From positions 744,001 through 808,000 of the forward strand of contig OZ250179.1 of the NCBI GenBank assembly GCA_965238125.1: 64,000 nucleotides of DNA, given 5' to 3'. Source of the DNA: UBA6623 sp965238125 (GTDB lineage: Bacteria; Acidobacteriota; Terriglobia; Bryobacterales; UBA6623). Under the pieces are notes generated by a model. That model was not told the DNA's origin. It did no database searches and saw only the letters and a list, made by a program, of their open reading frames with translations. Positions 18,282 to 26,983 of this stretch are shown one piece after another. A program made the translations under genes and the position numbers. Numbering within the stretch: the stretch's first letter is position 1; each line of letters opens with the position of its first letter.

Positions 18282-19946
18282 CCAGGATTTCCATTTTGGC
18301 CCTGGCACGGTCACAGGATACACCCCCGCTGCGCCGAATACCACGTCTTTTCGCGCTGAACCCTGCACATCACCTCCGCCGATAGGCGCCAGGGCTCGTC
18401 CGTCCGCTCACAGACGTTGGTTGAGCGGACTGAACGGCGCTCCGGCCGACACTGCTCCTGCGAAACCTTTTTGGAGCCAAAAACTGTTGATCCTCGCCCG
18501 GGCAACGCTACCCACCGGGCACAGGCAGCGCCCAGATCCTCCGCAGCATGTCGCCAAACAGCCGCCGGTTCAGATGTCCCTCGGCCAATAAGAGCCAGTA
18601 ATACCGGGCGTGCTTGACCAGCCGTCCGCCGGTCTTCATCAGCCGGTGCTGCAGACTCGTCAGCGACCAGCTCTTGATCCTGCGCGGCAGTCCGAGTCGC
18701 CGCCACAGGTTGCCCAAGTTGTAGGAGAGCACGCTGAGCTGAAGCCGCACTTCGTTTGCTCGGAAGCGATGGCACGACAGCCGCGTCCAGTGAGTCGCCT
18801 GCTTGCCTTCCTTGATCCACTGCTCGGCGGTGCCGCGCTTGTTGTAGAACCGCACCAGCGAACGACTCGGCAGGGTCATGTTGGTCACCAAGAAGCCGGG
18901 TCGCGCAAACAGCTCACCCGGGTGATGCTCCACTTTGGCGACGATCCGTCGGGGCTTGGACCAGCTCTCCGCCTGATAGCGGAAACTCTTGTAGCGCACC
19001 AGCGGTTTCGCGCTGGGCCTGCCCGGCGGCCGGAACAAGATGTCGGCGATCTCCCACTCCAGCTTCTTGTTGGCCGGGATGCGAATGACGTAGTCCACTC
19101 CGCGATCCTCCAACGCCTCGTAGATCTCCGGCTTGGCGAAGGCGGCGTCGGCGCGGAACGTCACTCGCTTGCGTTCTCCCTGTTGGCGCTCGATCTCGGG
19201 CAACAGCAGTTCGTCCCAGTCCTCGGCGCTGGACACGTTGCCCGCTCGCAGCTTCGCCGCCAGACAGTCGCCGTGCTGGTTGAACAGCAACAGCGGGTGA
19301 TAGCAGACGGACTCAAAGTGGCCGTTGTAGGCACTGCCCTCTTGTTGGCCGTGGACCGGGCTTTCGGTCGAATCCATGTCGAGCACGACGCGCTCGGAGT
19401 CGTCTTGCGTCTCGGCTTGCGCCACCAACTCGCGGTTCACCGCCATCAGCCCGATCAGATTCTCGTCGCCGGCGAGCATGCCGGTCTCAAAGCTCTGCAG
19501 CCTGGAGGTCAGTGCTCCGCCGCGATCCCAGTTCTTCTTCGAGCCGATCAAGCGAAACGTCGGATCGACGGATACCCGAACGGCGTCGTTGAGATCCTCG
19601 TAGCCCGCCAACCGAGAGTAGACCGACTGCCGCAGCAGATCGACGAACGGGAACTTCTTGTTCGCACCTTGCCGTGAATCGCTGAGATGTTCCTCGATCA
19701 GCCTGCCCAGTCCGAGCCGCTCGTCCAACTCGCGAATCAGAATCAACCCGCCGTCCGAGGTGACTCGCGACCCTTGGAAATCGACTTTGAGAAATCCATT
19801 GAAACTTAGCTGGAATGGCTTGGTTTGTTTTTCACCCATTGGGTGTTGGCCTCCATGGCGTCCTCATCGGGCTCTAGCCCCTATGAATAAAGACGCTCAA
19901 GGCCGCTGGAAGGTCGGGATGTCAAACATCAAATTGAAAATGCGGG
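18282..19946 (-). mobile_element. IS1380-family element, copy 3 (diverged subfamily, 1,665 bp)
   Basis: Opposite orientation to copy 2. Its right end CCAGGATTTCCATTTTGG starts at 18282. Its left end is degraded: read from 19946 it is CCCGCATTTTCAATTTG, matching the canonical left repeat at 13 of 17 positions. Length is within one base of the other copies. The transposase differs at many residues, so this is an older or separate lineage. Confidence 0.85.
18508..19839 (-). CDS. IS1380-family transposase (copy 3), intact
   Basis: 443 residues, same length and catalytic regions as copy 2 (VVLDMDSTESPVHG, VTFRADAAFAKPEIYE, RFYNKRGTAEQWIKEGK). It has scattered substitutions throughout, for example MGEKQTKPFQLSFNG and LGRLIEEHLSDSRQGANKK. 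It may still be active, but its degraded left repeat may make the element itself a poor substrate. Confidence 0.9.
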   Translation of the reverse strand: MGEKQTKPFQLSFNGFLKVDFQGSRVTSDGGLILIRELDERLGLGRLIEEHLSDSRQGANKKFPFVDLLRQSVYSRLAGYEDLNDAVRVSVDPTFRLIGSKKNWDRGGALTSRLQSFETGMLAGDENLIGLMAVNRELVAQAETQDDSERVVLDMDSTESPVHGQQEGSAYNGHFESVCYHPLLLFNQHGDCLAAKLRAGNVSSAEDWDELLLPEIERQQGERKRVTFRADAAFAKPEIYEALEDRGVDYVIRIPANKKLEWEIADILFRPPGRPSAKPLVRYKSFRYQAESWSKPRRIVAKVEHHPGELFARPGFLVTNMTLPSRSLVRFYNKRGTAEQWIKEGKQATHWTRLSCHRFRANEVRLQLSVLSYNLGNLWRRLGLPRRIKSWSLTSLQHRLMKTGGRLVKHARYYWLLLAEGHLNRRLFGDMLRRIWALPVPGG

Positions 19947-19951
19947 TTACT

Positions 19952-20211
19952 TGGATTGGGACAAGGACAACACCGTTCCCAACAAACCGCCGCGCTTAAT
20001 TCCCAAGCACCGCAAGACGGGCCTTGAAGAGTTGGCGCGGGTTAACGAACACCAGCCTTTCAACATCTACGGGACCAGCCGCTACGCCGAGGCCGACAGC
20101 GTGGAAGCGGCGAAGATCCCTCCGGCCGGGACGAAGGGGCAAGCGCATGCCGCCGCGGCGGGTCAAAACGGGAGTTCGAAAAAGGTCGACCAGCCGGTGG
20201 CGGGGGACTGA
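19952..20211 (+). pseudogene. Radical SAM protein, C-terminal part
   Basis: Last 86 codons of the cargo gene (LDWDKDNTVPNKPPRLIPKH... to VDQPVAGD), in frame with 18281 once copy 3 is removed. The tail is low-complexity and polar. Its stop lies 16 bases before the right border of unit B. Confidence 0.72.
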
Positions 20212-20232
20212 GCGTCGGGAATACCGTTTGAA

Positions 20233-21408
20233 AACAGCGAACACGCCGCCTCGCTTTTCGCCCTACAGCAATTCGGCAACATCTACACGCGCATCATGAA
20301 CCCCACTACGGGCGTTTTTGAAGAGCGGGTGGCTTCGCTCGAAGGCGGGCTGGGCGCCCTGGCGGTCGCCAGCGGACAGTCGGCGCAGTTTCTCACCATC
20401 AGCGGCCTGTGCGAAGTCGGCGACGAGATCGTCTCCGCCGCCACGCTCTACGGTGGAACCTACACCCAAATGGACACGACCTTTCGCCGCTTTGGGTTCA
20501 GCACGACCTTCGTCGAGCCCGACGACCCGGAAAACTTCCGCGCGGCCGTTACGCCCAAGACCAAGCTGCTCTACATCGAAACCATCGCCAACCCGCGCAT
20601 GAATGTCCCTGACATCGAGGCCATCGCGGCGATCGCCCACGAAAACGGCATCCCGCTGGTGATCGACAACACCTTCGCGACGCCCTATTTGTGCCGCCCG
20701 ATCGAGCACGGCGCGGACATCGTTGTGCACTCGGCGACGAAATTCATCGGCGGCCACGGCACCAGCATCGGCGGCATTATCGTCGACGCCGGCAAGTTCG
20801 ATTGGTCAAACGGCAAGTTCCCGCAATTGAGCGAGCCCAGCCCCGGCTATCACGGCATGAAGTTCGCCGAGACGTTCGGGGAGATGGCGTTCATTCTCAA
20901 ATGCCGCGTGGAAGGCTTGCCCGACTTGGGGCCGTGCATGAGTCCGTTCAACTCTTTCCTGTTCCTACAGGGGTTGGAGACCCTCGGTATGCGCATGGAC
21001 CGCCACTCGGCCAACGCGCTGGCCGTGGCGAAGCACCTGGAAGGGCACGGGTCGGTTCGCTGGGTGAATCACCCCGGACTCGATTCGAGCCCCTACAAGG
21101 AAATGGCTCAGCGGTATATGCCCAAGGGGGCGGGAGCGGTTTTCACCTTCGGCATTGAAGGCGGCATCGAGGCCGGAAAGAAGTTGATCGACAACGTGCA
21201 GCTGTTCTCGCACCTCGCCAATGTCGGCGACGCCAAGAGCCTGGTCATTCACCCGGCCAGCACGACGCACCAGCAGTTGTCGGAATCCGACATGGAAGTC
21301 TGCGGCGTTACGCCGGACATGGTGCGGCTCTCGGTCGGGCTCGAGGACGTCGAAGATCTAGTCTGGGATCTCGACCAAGCGATCGCAGCGTCGCAGAAGT
21401 CGGACTAA
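20233..21408 (+). pseudogene. metY: O-acetylhomoserine sulfhydrylase (metY), 3' part
   Basis: Codons 44-434 of metY. It starts NSEHAASLFALQQFGNIYTRIMNPT, directly continuing TTSFVFE of the 5' stub. The PLP lysine lies in VVHSATKFIGGHG. Everything needed for catalysis is here, but promoter, ribosome-binding site and start are 4.7 kb away. The strain may depend on another route to homocysteine, or revert by exact loss of the unit. Confidence 0.92.
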
Positions 21409-21458
21409 GCGAAGTCGCTCCTGGCTGACAACACGGAGAAAAAGCGTAGTTGGGTTCT

Positions 21459-21520
21459 AGCCCGCATTTCTCACCGCCTGACGAGCAAAGCACACGATAG
21501 GCCTGCCATTACTTCGTTGC
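21459..21520 (-). repeat. Dispersed repeat, copy R1
   Basis: On the minus strand it reads AACGAAGTAATGGCAGGCC, then a CTTTGCTCGTCAGGCGGTG core and GAGAAATGCGGGCT. Related copies: R4 at 21603-21640 (inverted partner), R2 at 34865-34922, R3 at 40076-40110. All lie between genes. REP/MITE-like; no encoded protein. Confidence 0.6.
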
Positions 21521-21602
21521 GCTTGCTCGCCGTGCTCACCGTACTGTTCAAGTACGCCTCCGCGCGCCAAGCGGCGCGCGCCTCGTACTGACGGACCTTT
21601 CA

Positions 21603-21640
21603 TGCACTTTGCCTCGCCACGCGGTGAGAAAAGCGGGCTA
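21603..21640 (+). repeat. Dispersed repeat, copy R4
   Basis: CTTTGCCTCGCCACGCGGTG followed by AGAAAAGCGGGCTA. It pairs with R1 as an imperfect 31-32-base inverted repeat spanning about 180 bp. Confidence 0.55.
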
Positions 21641-21870
21641 ATCCGCTGGATCCAAATTCCTGTCGCGAAAATTTCGCTTTTGGATACTGCACGTCGGTTA
21701 GTATCAACCGCGGGGACTGCCGTCCTCGCCACGGTTTCTATAACTCGCGGGGCGCGGCGACAGAGGGCGTGGACCCAAGTCCACGCTCGGACCGGGTGAG
21801 CCTCTCCCCATGCATGTCGCTCACCCTCACACGACCCCGCGGCTCTGCCACCCGGGAAGCAGGGAAACGT

Positions 21871-22756
21871 CTACCCCGCCATCAACCGCGCCCACTGCTG
21901 CAGGACGACGATGACCGTAATCCCCATAAAGAACACGAAACCGCCCACCAACCCCACCTGCAAATACCACGCCGGCCGCAAAGGACCAGGCAGCATCGTC
22001 CGGTTCACATACAACGCGTGCAGCGCCGAGCCGCCCAGCCCGATGTTCCGCAACGTGGTCGTCACGACCGCCAGCACTAAAGGATTCGGCGTCAACCGCA
22101 ACGCAATCAAACCCCACAAACAATACGCGAACATGATCCCGTAATAGATGTTCTTGACTTGGTGCTCCTTCATGCCGCGGGCACGCCGGCTGCCGGTCCA
22201 AATCACGTCCGTCCAGCGGCGGGTAATGCCGTCGATGTCGGACGTCTGCCCCGGCGCGAGAACAATGAATCCGCACAACAGGGTCAGGAACCAGAAAATT
22301 TCTCCCGATCGATCCGCCACCCCGCGCGCCGTCATCGCCGCCGCCGCGTGGCCTTCGACCTCGATGCCGAAAATGAATTCCCGCGACAGCATCGACGGCA
22401 ACGCCATGCCGAGAAGGCAGCCGACGGCCCAGATCGCCGTCTGGTCGCGCACGATGTGCCGCACCCAACCGCGCCACTGTACCAGCGTTTCGGGGTTGAT
22501 TCCGAAAATCTTGCCGACGTGAGAAAGCGTCACGGTTTTCCCACCGATCATGCTTGGGATCGCGCCCACCTCCTGTCCCATGCCCCAACCCTTGTCCCGC
22601 GTGTAATTGGAAAAGCTCATGTTTGTCAGCCCGCCCGCGCCGGCAATGGCGGCGAAGGCGGCCAAAGTGGCCCAATCCACCTCGCCTTCGGGGAGCGACC
22701 CGAATTTGAGGAAGCCGGTGAAGACGTCGATCCAGGTTTCTCGGCTGACCATGAAG
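21871..22756 (-). pseudogene. Nramp-family divalent-metal transporter, 3' part
   Basis: C-terminal 294 codons of a membrane transporter, with helices such as IFWFLTLLCGFIVLAPGQTSDID and VGLVGGFVFFMGITVIVVL. It continues the gene from 25023-24428 after removal of IS1380 copy 4: the joined frame reads FIGLFMVSRETW and has 493 codons. Predicted to import Mn2+/Fe2+-type ions with protons, but substrate is inferred from family only. Confidence 0.82.
22752..22756. repeat. Target-site duplication of IS1380 copy 4 (TGAAG), left copy
   Basis: TGAAG at 22752-22756 is repeated at 24423-24427, flanking the 1,666-bp element exactly. This is the cleanest simple insertion in the window and fixes the element's ends. 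Confidence 0.92.
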
Positions 22757-24422
22757 CCAGGATTTCCATTTTGGCCCTGGCACGGTCACAGGATACACCC
22801 CCGCTGCGCCGAATACCACGTCTTTTCGCGCTGAACCCTGCACATCACCTCCGCCGGTAGGCGCCAGGGCTCGTCCGTCCGCTCACAGACGTTGATTGAG
22901 CGGACTGAACGGCGCTCCGGCCGACACTGCTCCCTGCGAAACCTTTTTGGAGCCAAAAACTGTTGATCCTCGCCCGGGCAACGCTACCCACCCGGCACAG
23001 GCAGCGCCCAGATCCTATGCAGCATGTCGCCGAACAGCCGCCGGTTCAGATGTCCTTCGGCCAACAGCAGCCAATAGTACCGCGCATGCTTGACCAGCCT
23101 ACCGCCCGTCTTCATCAGCCGCTGTTGCAAGCTCGTCAGCGACCAGCTCTTGATCCGTTGCGGCAGCCCGAGCCTCCGCCATAGGTTCCCCAGGTTATAG
23201 GCCAGCACGCTGAGTTGCAGTCGCACTTCGTTGGCCCGGAACCGATGGCATGACAGCCTTGTCCAATGCGTCGCTTGTTTGCCTTCCTTGATCCACTGCT
23301 CCGCCGTGCCGCGCTTGTTGTAGAACCGCACCAGCGAGCGGCTCGGCAAGGCCATGCTCGTGACGATGAAACCGACGCGAGGAAACAACTCACCTTGGTG
23401 ATGCTCGACCTTCGCAACAACCCGCCGGGACTTCGACCAGCTCGCGGCCTGATACCGAAAGCTCCTGTAGCGCACCAGGGGCTTTGCGCTCGGCCTGCCC
23501 GGCGGACGAAACAGGATATCTTCGATCTCCAGCTCCAGGCTCTTGTTGGCCGGGATGCGAATCACGTAGTCCACGCCGCGCTCCTCCAACGTCTCGTAAA
23601 TATCCGGCTTGGCGAAGGCGGCATCGGCCCGGAACGTCACCTGTTTGCCCTCCGCCTGTTGGCGTTCGATTTCCGGCAGCAGCAGCTCGTCCCAGTCCTC
23701 GGCGCTGGACACGTTGCCCGGTCGCAACTTTGCCGCCAAGCAATCGCCGTGCTGGTTGAACAGCAACAGTGGGTGGTAGCAGACCGACTCGAAGTGGCCG
23801 TTGTAGGCGCTGCCTTCCTGCCAGCCGTGGACGGGGCTCTCGGTAGAGTCCATGTCCAGCACGACGCACGCGGAGTCATCACCGGCCTCGGCTTGCGCGA
23901 TCAACTCGCGGTTCACCGCCATCAGCCCGATCAGATTCTCGTCGCCGGCGAGCATGGCGGTCTCGAAGCTCTGCAGCCGGGAGGTCAGCGCCGCGCCGCG
24001 ATCCCAGTTCTTCTTCGAGCCAATCAGCCGAAAGGTTGGATCGGCGGAGACACGAACGGCGTCGTTGAGATCCTCGTAGCCCGCCAAGCGGGAGTAGACC
24101 GACTGTCGCAGCAGATCGACGAACGGGAACTTCTTGTTCGAGCCTTGCCGCGAATCCGTCAGATGCTCGTCTATCAGCTTGCCTAGTCCGAGTCGTTCGT
24201 CCAGTTCGCGAATGAGAATCAGCCCGCCATCCGAGGTGACTCGCGATCCTTGGAAATCGACCTTGAGAAATCCATTGAAGGTGAGCTGAAACGGTTTGTT
24301 TTCTTTTTCACCCATTGGGTGTTGATCTCCTCAGCGCCTTGAGTGCTTTCAAGCCCGCATAAATAAAGGCGTCCGAGTCCACCCGATGGTTAGCAGAACC
24401 GAAACTAAAGTGGAAATCCGGG
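22757..24422 (-). mobile_element. IS1380-family element, copy 4 (1,666 bp)
   Basis: Complete, minus orientation. Right end CCAGGATTTCCATTTTGG at 22757; left repeat, read from 24422, CCCGGATTTCCACTTTA. Inserted in the Nramp gene with a perfect 5-bp duplication. Confidence 0.95.
22984..24315 (-). CDS. IS1380-family transposase (copy 4), intact
   Basis: 443 residues, differing from copy 2 at only a few positions (DDSACVVLD instead of DDSECVVLD, and ESPVHGWQEG instead of HGRQEG). All catalytic regions are kept, so it is probably functional. Confidence 0.93.
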   Translation of the reverse strand: MGEKENKPFQLTFNGFLKVDFQGSRVTSDGGLILIRELDERLGLGKLIDEHLTDSRQGSNKKFPFVDLLRQSVYSRLAGYEDLNDAVRVSADPTFRLIGSKKNWDRGAALTSRLQSFETAMLAGDENLIGLMAVNRELIAQAEAGDDSACVVLDMDSTESPVHGWQEGSAYNGHFESVCYHPLLLFNQHGDCLAAKLRPGNVSSAEDWDELLLPEIERQQAEGKQVTFRADAAFAKPDIYETLEERGVDYVIRIPANKSLELEIEDILFRPPGRPSAKPLVRYRSFRYQAASWSKSRRVVAKVEHHQGELFPRVGFIVTSMALPSRSLVRFYNKRGTAEQWIKEGKQATHWTRLSCHRFRANEVRLQLSVLAYNLGNLWRRLGLPQRIKSWSLTSLQQRLMKTGGRLVKHARYYWLLLAEGHLNRRLFGDMLHRIWALPVPGG

Positions 24423-24427
24423 TGAAG

Positions 24428-25023
24428 AGCCCGATGAAACTCAAATACCCTAGCACCAGCACGATTTTCGTCACCATCAACCGTTCGATGGCGTTGTAGA
24501 TCTTCCCTCCAAAAATCAACGGAACAAAGGCCGTCAAGAAGACCGCGTATCCCAGGTTGCGGATCAGCGAGTCGTCCCCGGCGTCGGGCAGCCTTCCGAG
24601 AAAGGCGGCCGCTAACGGTACGGCGGCGTTCGAGGCCAAGTAGGGCCAAACACCGCCCATATCAGCGAGCACGTAGAAGGGCGCCCAAAGCTTAGGTCCC
24701 GGCTTCGTGCGCATGAAGCCGACCATGATCGGCTCGCCGGTGTAGAGCGTATAGCGCATCACCGCCAAGTTGTAGAAAACCTGAAACAGGATGCTCAACG
24801 TGGCCAGCCACATCACCTGGCCGCCGTAGCGGGCCGTGACGATGGGGCCGAAGAGCCATTCGCCTCCGCCAATATTGGACCCCGCCATCACCAGTCCGGG
24901 ACCGATCAGGGCAGTCCAATTCCGGAGGCCGAAGGGAGGAGGAGCGGGCAACTCGCCGGTATCCCAAGCGGGGAAATGACGGCTTGCCTTTTGTTGAATT
25001 TCGCGCTCTTCGTCCCCAAGCAT
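24428..25023 (-). pseudogene. Nramp-family divalent-metal transporter, 5' part
   Basis: First 198 codons from an ATG at 25023 (MLGDEEREIQQK). It holds the early Nramp region GPGLVMAGSNIGGGEWLFGP, where the usual metal-binding DPGN-like position is replaced by SNIGGGE; related Nramp-like groups also lack the canonical motif. The protein is cut after FIGLF. The start could lie further upstream, but the divergent sulfatase gene begins at 25187, leaving 160 bp for two promoters. Confidence 0.78.
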
Positions 25024-25186
25024 GCCGCAAATCATACCAGACCAGTCCCTGAGGGACGGCACGCGAACCGCCATGGGCCCCCGTCCATGTCCGGCGCGAG
25101 GGTCGAAGAAATTCATGTCGCCCGCGCCCCCCGCGCCCCCGCCCACCCCTTGACACGACCCGCCGGCCGGTGACATCCTACTGCGC

Positions 25187-26554
25187 ATGATTCGCCGCCG
25201 TGAGTTTCTGGCGGGCGCGGCGGCTTCGGCTCTCGCCGGCTGCCAAGGTTCCGGCCCCAACAGACCCAACATCCTCTTCCTGATGCCCGATCAGTTTCGC
25301 GGCATGGATATCGCCGCGATGGGCAACCCCGACGTCCAGACGCCCAACATCGATCGCCTCGCGAGTGAAGGCGTCCTGCTCCGTAATACGATCGCCAACT
25401 GCCCGGTCTGTTGCCCCGCTCGCGGGACGCTGCTGACCGGTCAATTCGCCCATCAGCACGGCGTCGACGTCAACGACGCACCTCTCCCCGACGAGGCCGT
25501 CAGCCTGCCCGAGTTGCTCAAGCCGCACGGCTACCGCACCGGCTTCATCGGCAAGTGGCATCTCGAGGGCGGCATCCGCCTACCCGGTTTCGTTCCGCCC
25601 GGTCCGCGCCGCCAAGGTTTCGACTTTTGGGCCGCGAACATTTGTAGTCACGAGTATTGGAACATGCACTATTTTCGCGACGACCCGACGCCCATTCACA
25701 TGGACGACTATTCCGCGAAATTCTTCACCGACGAAGCGATCAGCTTCCTCAATCAGCAGAGCACCGAACCGGCGGGCGACGACTCGCCGTTTTGCCTCTA
25801 TCTGCAATGGGGACCTCCCCACGACCCCTACGTCGCGCCCCCCGAGTACATGAATCTCTACGACCCCGATCTCGTCAGCATGCGCGAGAACTGGCGCGAA
25901 AACACGCCCCGCGCCGGCCGCGACGACGTCGCCGGCTACTACGCCGCCATCACCTTCATCGACAACGAAATCGGCCGACTGCTCGAGGTTCTCGAAAAAA
26001 ACGGGCAAGCCGACAACACGATCATCTTGCTCAGCTCCGACCATGGCGACATGCTCGGCTCGCACGGGACGGTGCTGAAGCGCAAGCCGTGGGAAGAGTC
26101 GATTCACGTGCCGGGCATTGTGCGCTATCCCGGCGCGATCGCGCCCGGCGGCGATTCCGACTTGCTGTTCTCGCATGTCGATGTCGTCCCGACATTGTTG
26201 GGCTTGGCGGGCGTGCCCGTTCCCGCCGCCCTTACGGGTCGCGACCTCTCCGCGAACCTCAAGGGGGTCGGCACCGACGAACCCGAGTCCGTCTACCTCC
26301 AAAGCTACACCGAAACCGAGTCCGCTCAATTTCCCGCCTGGCGCGGCGTGCGAACGAAGACCCACACCTACGCCCGTCATCAGCAGCAGCCGTGGGTGCT
26401 CTACGACAACGAAAAAGACCCCTATCAGATGGCCAATCTAGTGAGGAACCCCGAGTTCTCGGAATGGCAGGCCCGGCTCGACGCCATGACCGTGGAGTGG
26501 TTCGCCGAGGTCGACGACGACTGGCGGGTGAGAAACGATTTCCCTTTTAGGTGA
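25187..26554 (+). CDS. Tat-exported lipoprotein sulfatase
   Basis: 455-residue arylsulfatase-type hydrolase. The N-terminus MIRRREFLAGAAASALAGC combines a twin-arginine motif with a lipobox (LAGC), suggesting Tat export and lipid anchoring. The sulfatase signature CCPARGTLLTG (about 70-80) gives the C-x-P-x-R core, whose Cys is normally turned to formylglycine. FLMPDQFR near the start and LLSSDHGDMLGSHG (about 283-296) supply metal ligands. Likely removes sulfate from polysaccharides or other sulfate esters. Next to a symporter and aldolase gene, which fits a catabolic locus. Confidence 0.92.
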   Translation: MIRRREFLAGAAASALAGCQGSGPNRPNILFLMPDQFRGMDIAAMGNPDVQTPNIDRLASEGVLLRNTIANCPVCCPARGTLLTGQFAHQHGVDVNDAPLPDEAVSLPELLKPHGYRTGFIGKWHLEGGIRLPGFVPPGPRRQGFDFWAANICSHEYWNMHYFRDDPTPIHMDDYSAKFFTDEAISFLNQQSTEPAGDDSPFCLYLQWGPPHDPYVAPPEYMNLYDPDLVSMRENWRENTPRAGRDDVAGYYAAITFIDNEIGRLLEVLEKNGQADNTIILLSSDHGDMLGSHGTVLKRKPWEESIHVPGIVRYPGAIAPGGDSDLLFSHVDVVPTLLGLAGVPVPAALTGRDLSANLKGVGTDEPESVYLQSYTETESAQFPAWRGVRTKTHTYARHQQQPWVLYDNEKDPYQMANLVRNPEFSEWQARLDAMTVEWFAEVDDDWRVRNDFPFR

Positions 26555-26599
26555 AATCCCTATTTGCCATTTTGGTATGGGATCGTTTACAAAAGAACT

Positions 26600-26692
26600 A
26601 TGGATTCCACAATCGTCAGAGTTCTTTGCGGGCTTCTAGCCGTCGGCCTGTTGGTGTTGATCATGATGCGCCGCCGCAGCCGGCAAGGGTAG
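26600..26692 (+). CDS. Small single-span membrane peptide (30 aa)
   Basis: ATG at 26600, product MDSTIVRVLCGLLAVGLL, then VLIMMRRRSRQG, stop at 26692. One hydrophobic helix is followed by an Arg-rich cytoplasmic tail. It sits 46 bases after the sulfatase stop. The clear helix-plus-basic-tail design suggests a real membrane peptide, but no function is known and no strong ribosome-binding site is visible. Confidence 0.5.
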   Translation: MDSTIVRVLCGLLAVGLLVLIMMRRRSRQG

Positions 26693-26983
26693 ACAGACAG
26701 AATCTCCTCCACTCGCGGGCGGCGGTCCGCGCTCGCGTCCTGTTGAATAGGTGCACGGGGCCCGAGCCCCGGCGAGGGCGAATTTTCCTCTTTGCCGAGC
26801 GGCCACCCCCTGCCGGGAAAGCGGCAGCGTCGCAAGACGGCGGCCTTTCCCGCAAATGACCCGCCGTGGCGCGACGCCCGAGCCGACTTCGCTACACTAG
26901 ACGACTCACCCCCAGGCCGCGCCGGGACCAACGGCTCGAGCCGCGTTGCGTGTGCGCCGGCGGCCCGTCACGTTTTCCAACCC

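Larger units (their letters stand above)
15485..20227 (+). mobile_element. ISEcp1-like transposition unit B in metY (IS1380 copy 2, radical SAM gene, nested IS1380 copy 3)
   Basis: 4,743 bp between TTGAA repeats. It begins with IS1380 copy 2, followed by a 5'-truncated radical SAM gene that is itself split by copy 3, and ends 16 bases after that gene's stop. Reading inward from 20227 the end is AACGGTATTCCCGACG. In register with the true repeat CCCGGATTTCC, seven of eleven positions match (CGG..TTCC), a credible alternative right end. Deleting the unit plus one repeat restores a 434-codon metY. Without copy 3 and its duplication the unit would be 3,073 bp. Confidence 0.8.
21409..21870. other. 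Intergenic region with a long imperfect inverted repeat
   Basis: 460 bp between metY and the Nramp remnant, no gene visible. It contains two arms of a dispersed repeat in opposite orientation (21459-21490 and 21605-21636) and smaller hairpins between them (GTACTGTTCAAGTAC; GCGCGCCAAGCGGCGCGC). Confidence 0.6.

Noticed and set aside
15485..19946. Classical composite transposon made of IS1380 copies 2 and 3 flanking the radical SAM gene
   Set aside because: Copy 3 has its own TTACT duplication inside the radical SAM gene, and the block's outer duplication (TTGAA) lies beyond copy 3 at 20228. The one-ended unit with a later or nested insertion fits better.
19840..19946. Copy 3 truncated at its left end
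   Set aside because: At first no CCCGGATTTCC was visible, but the TTACT duplication showed that the end at 19946 is a decayed repeat and the element is full length.
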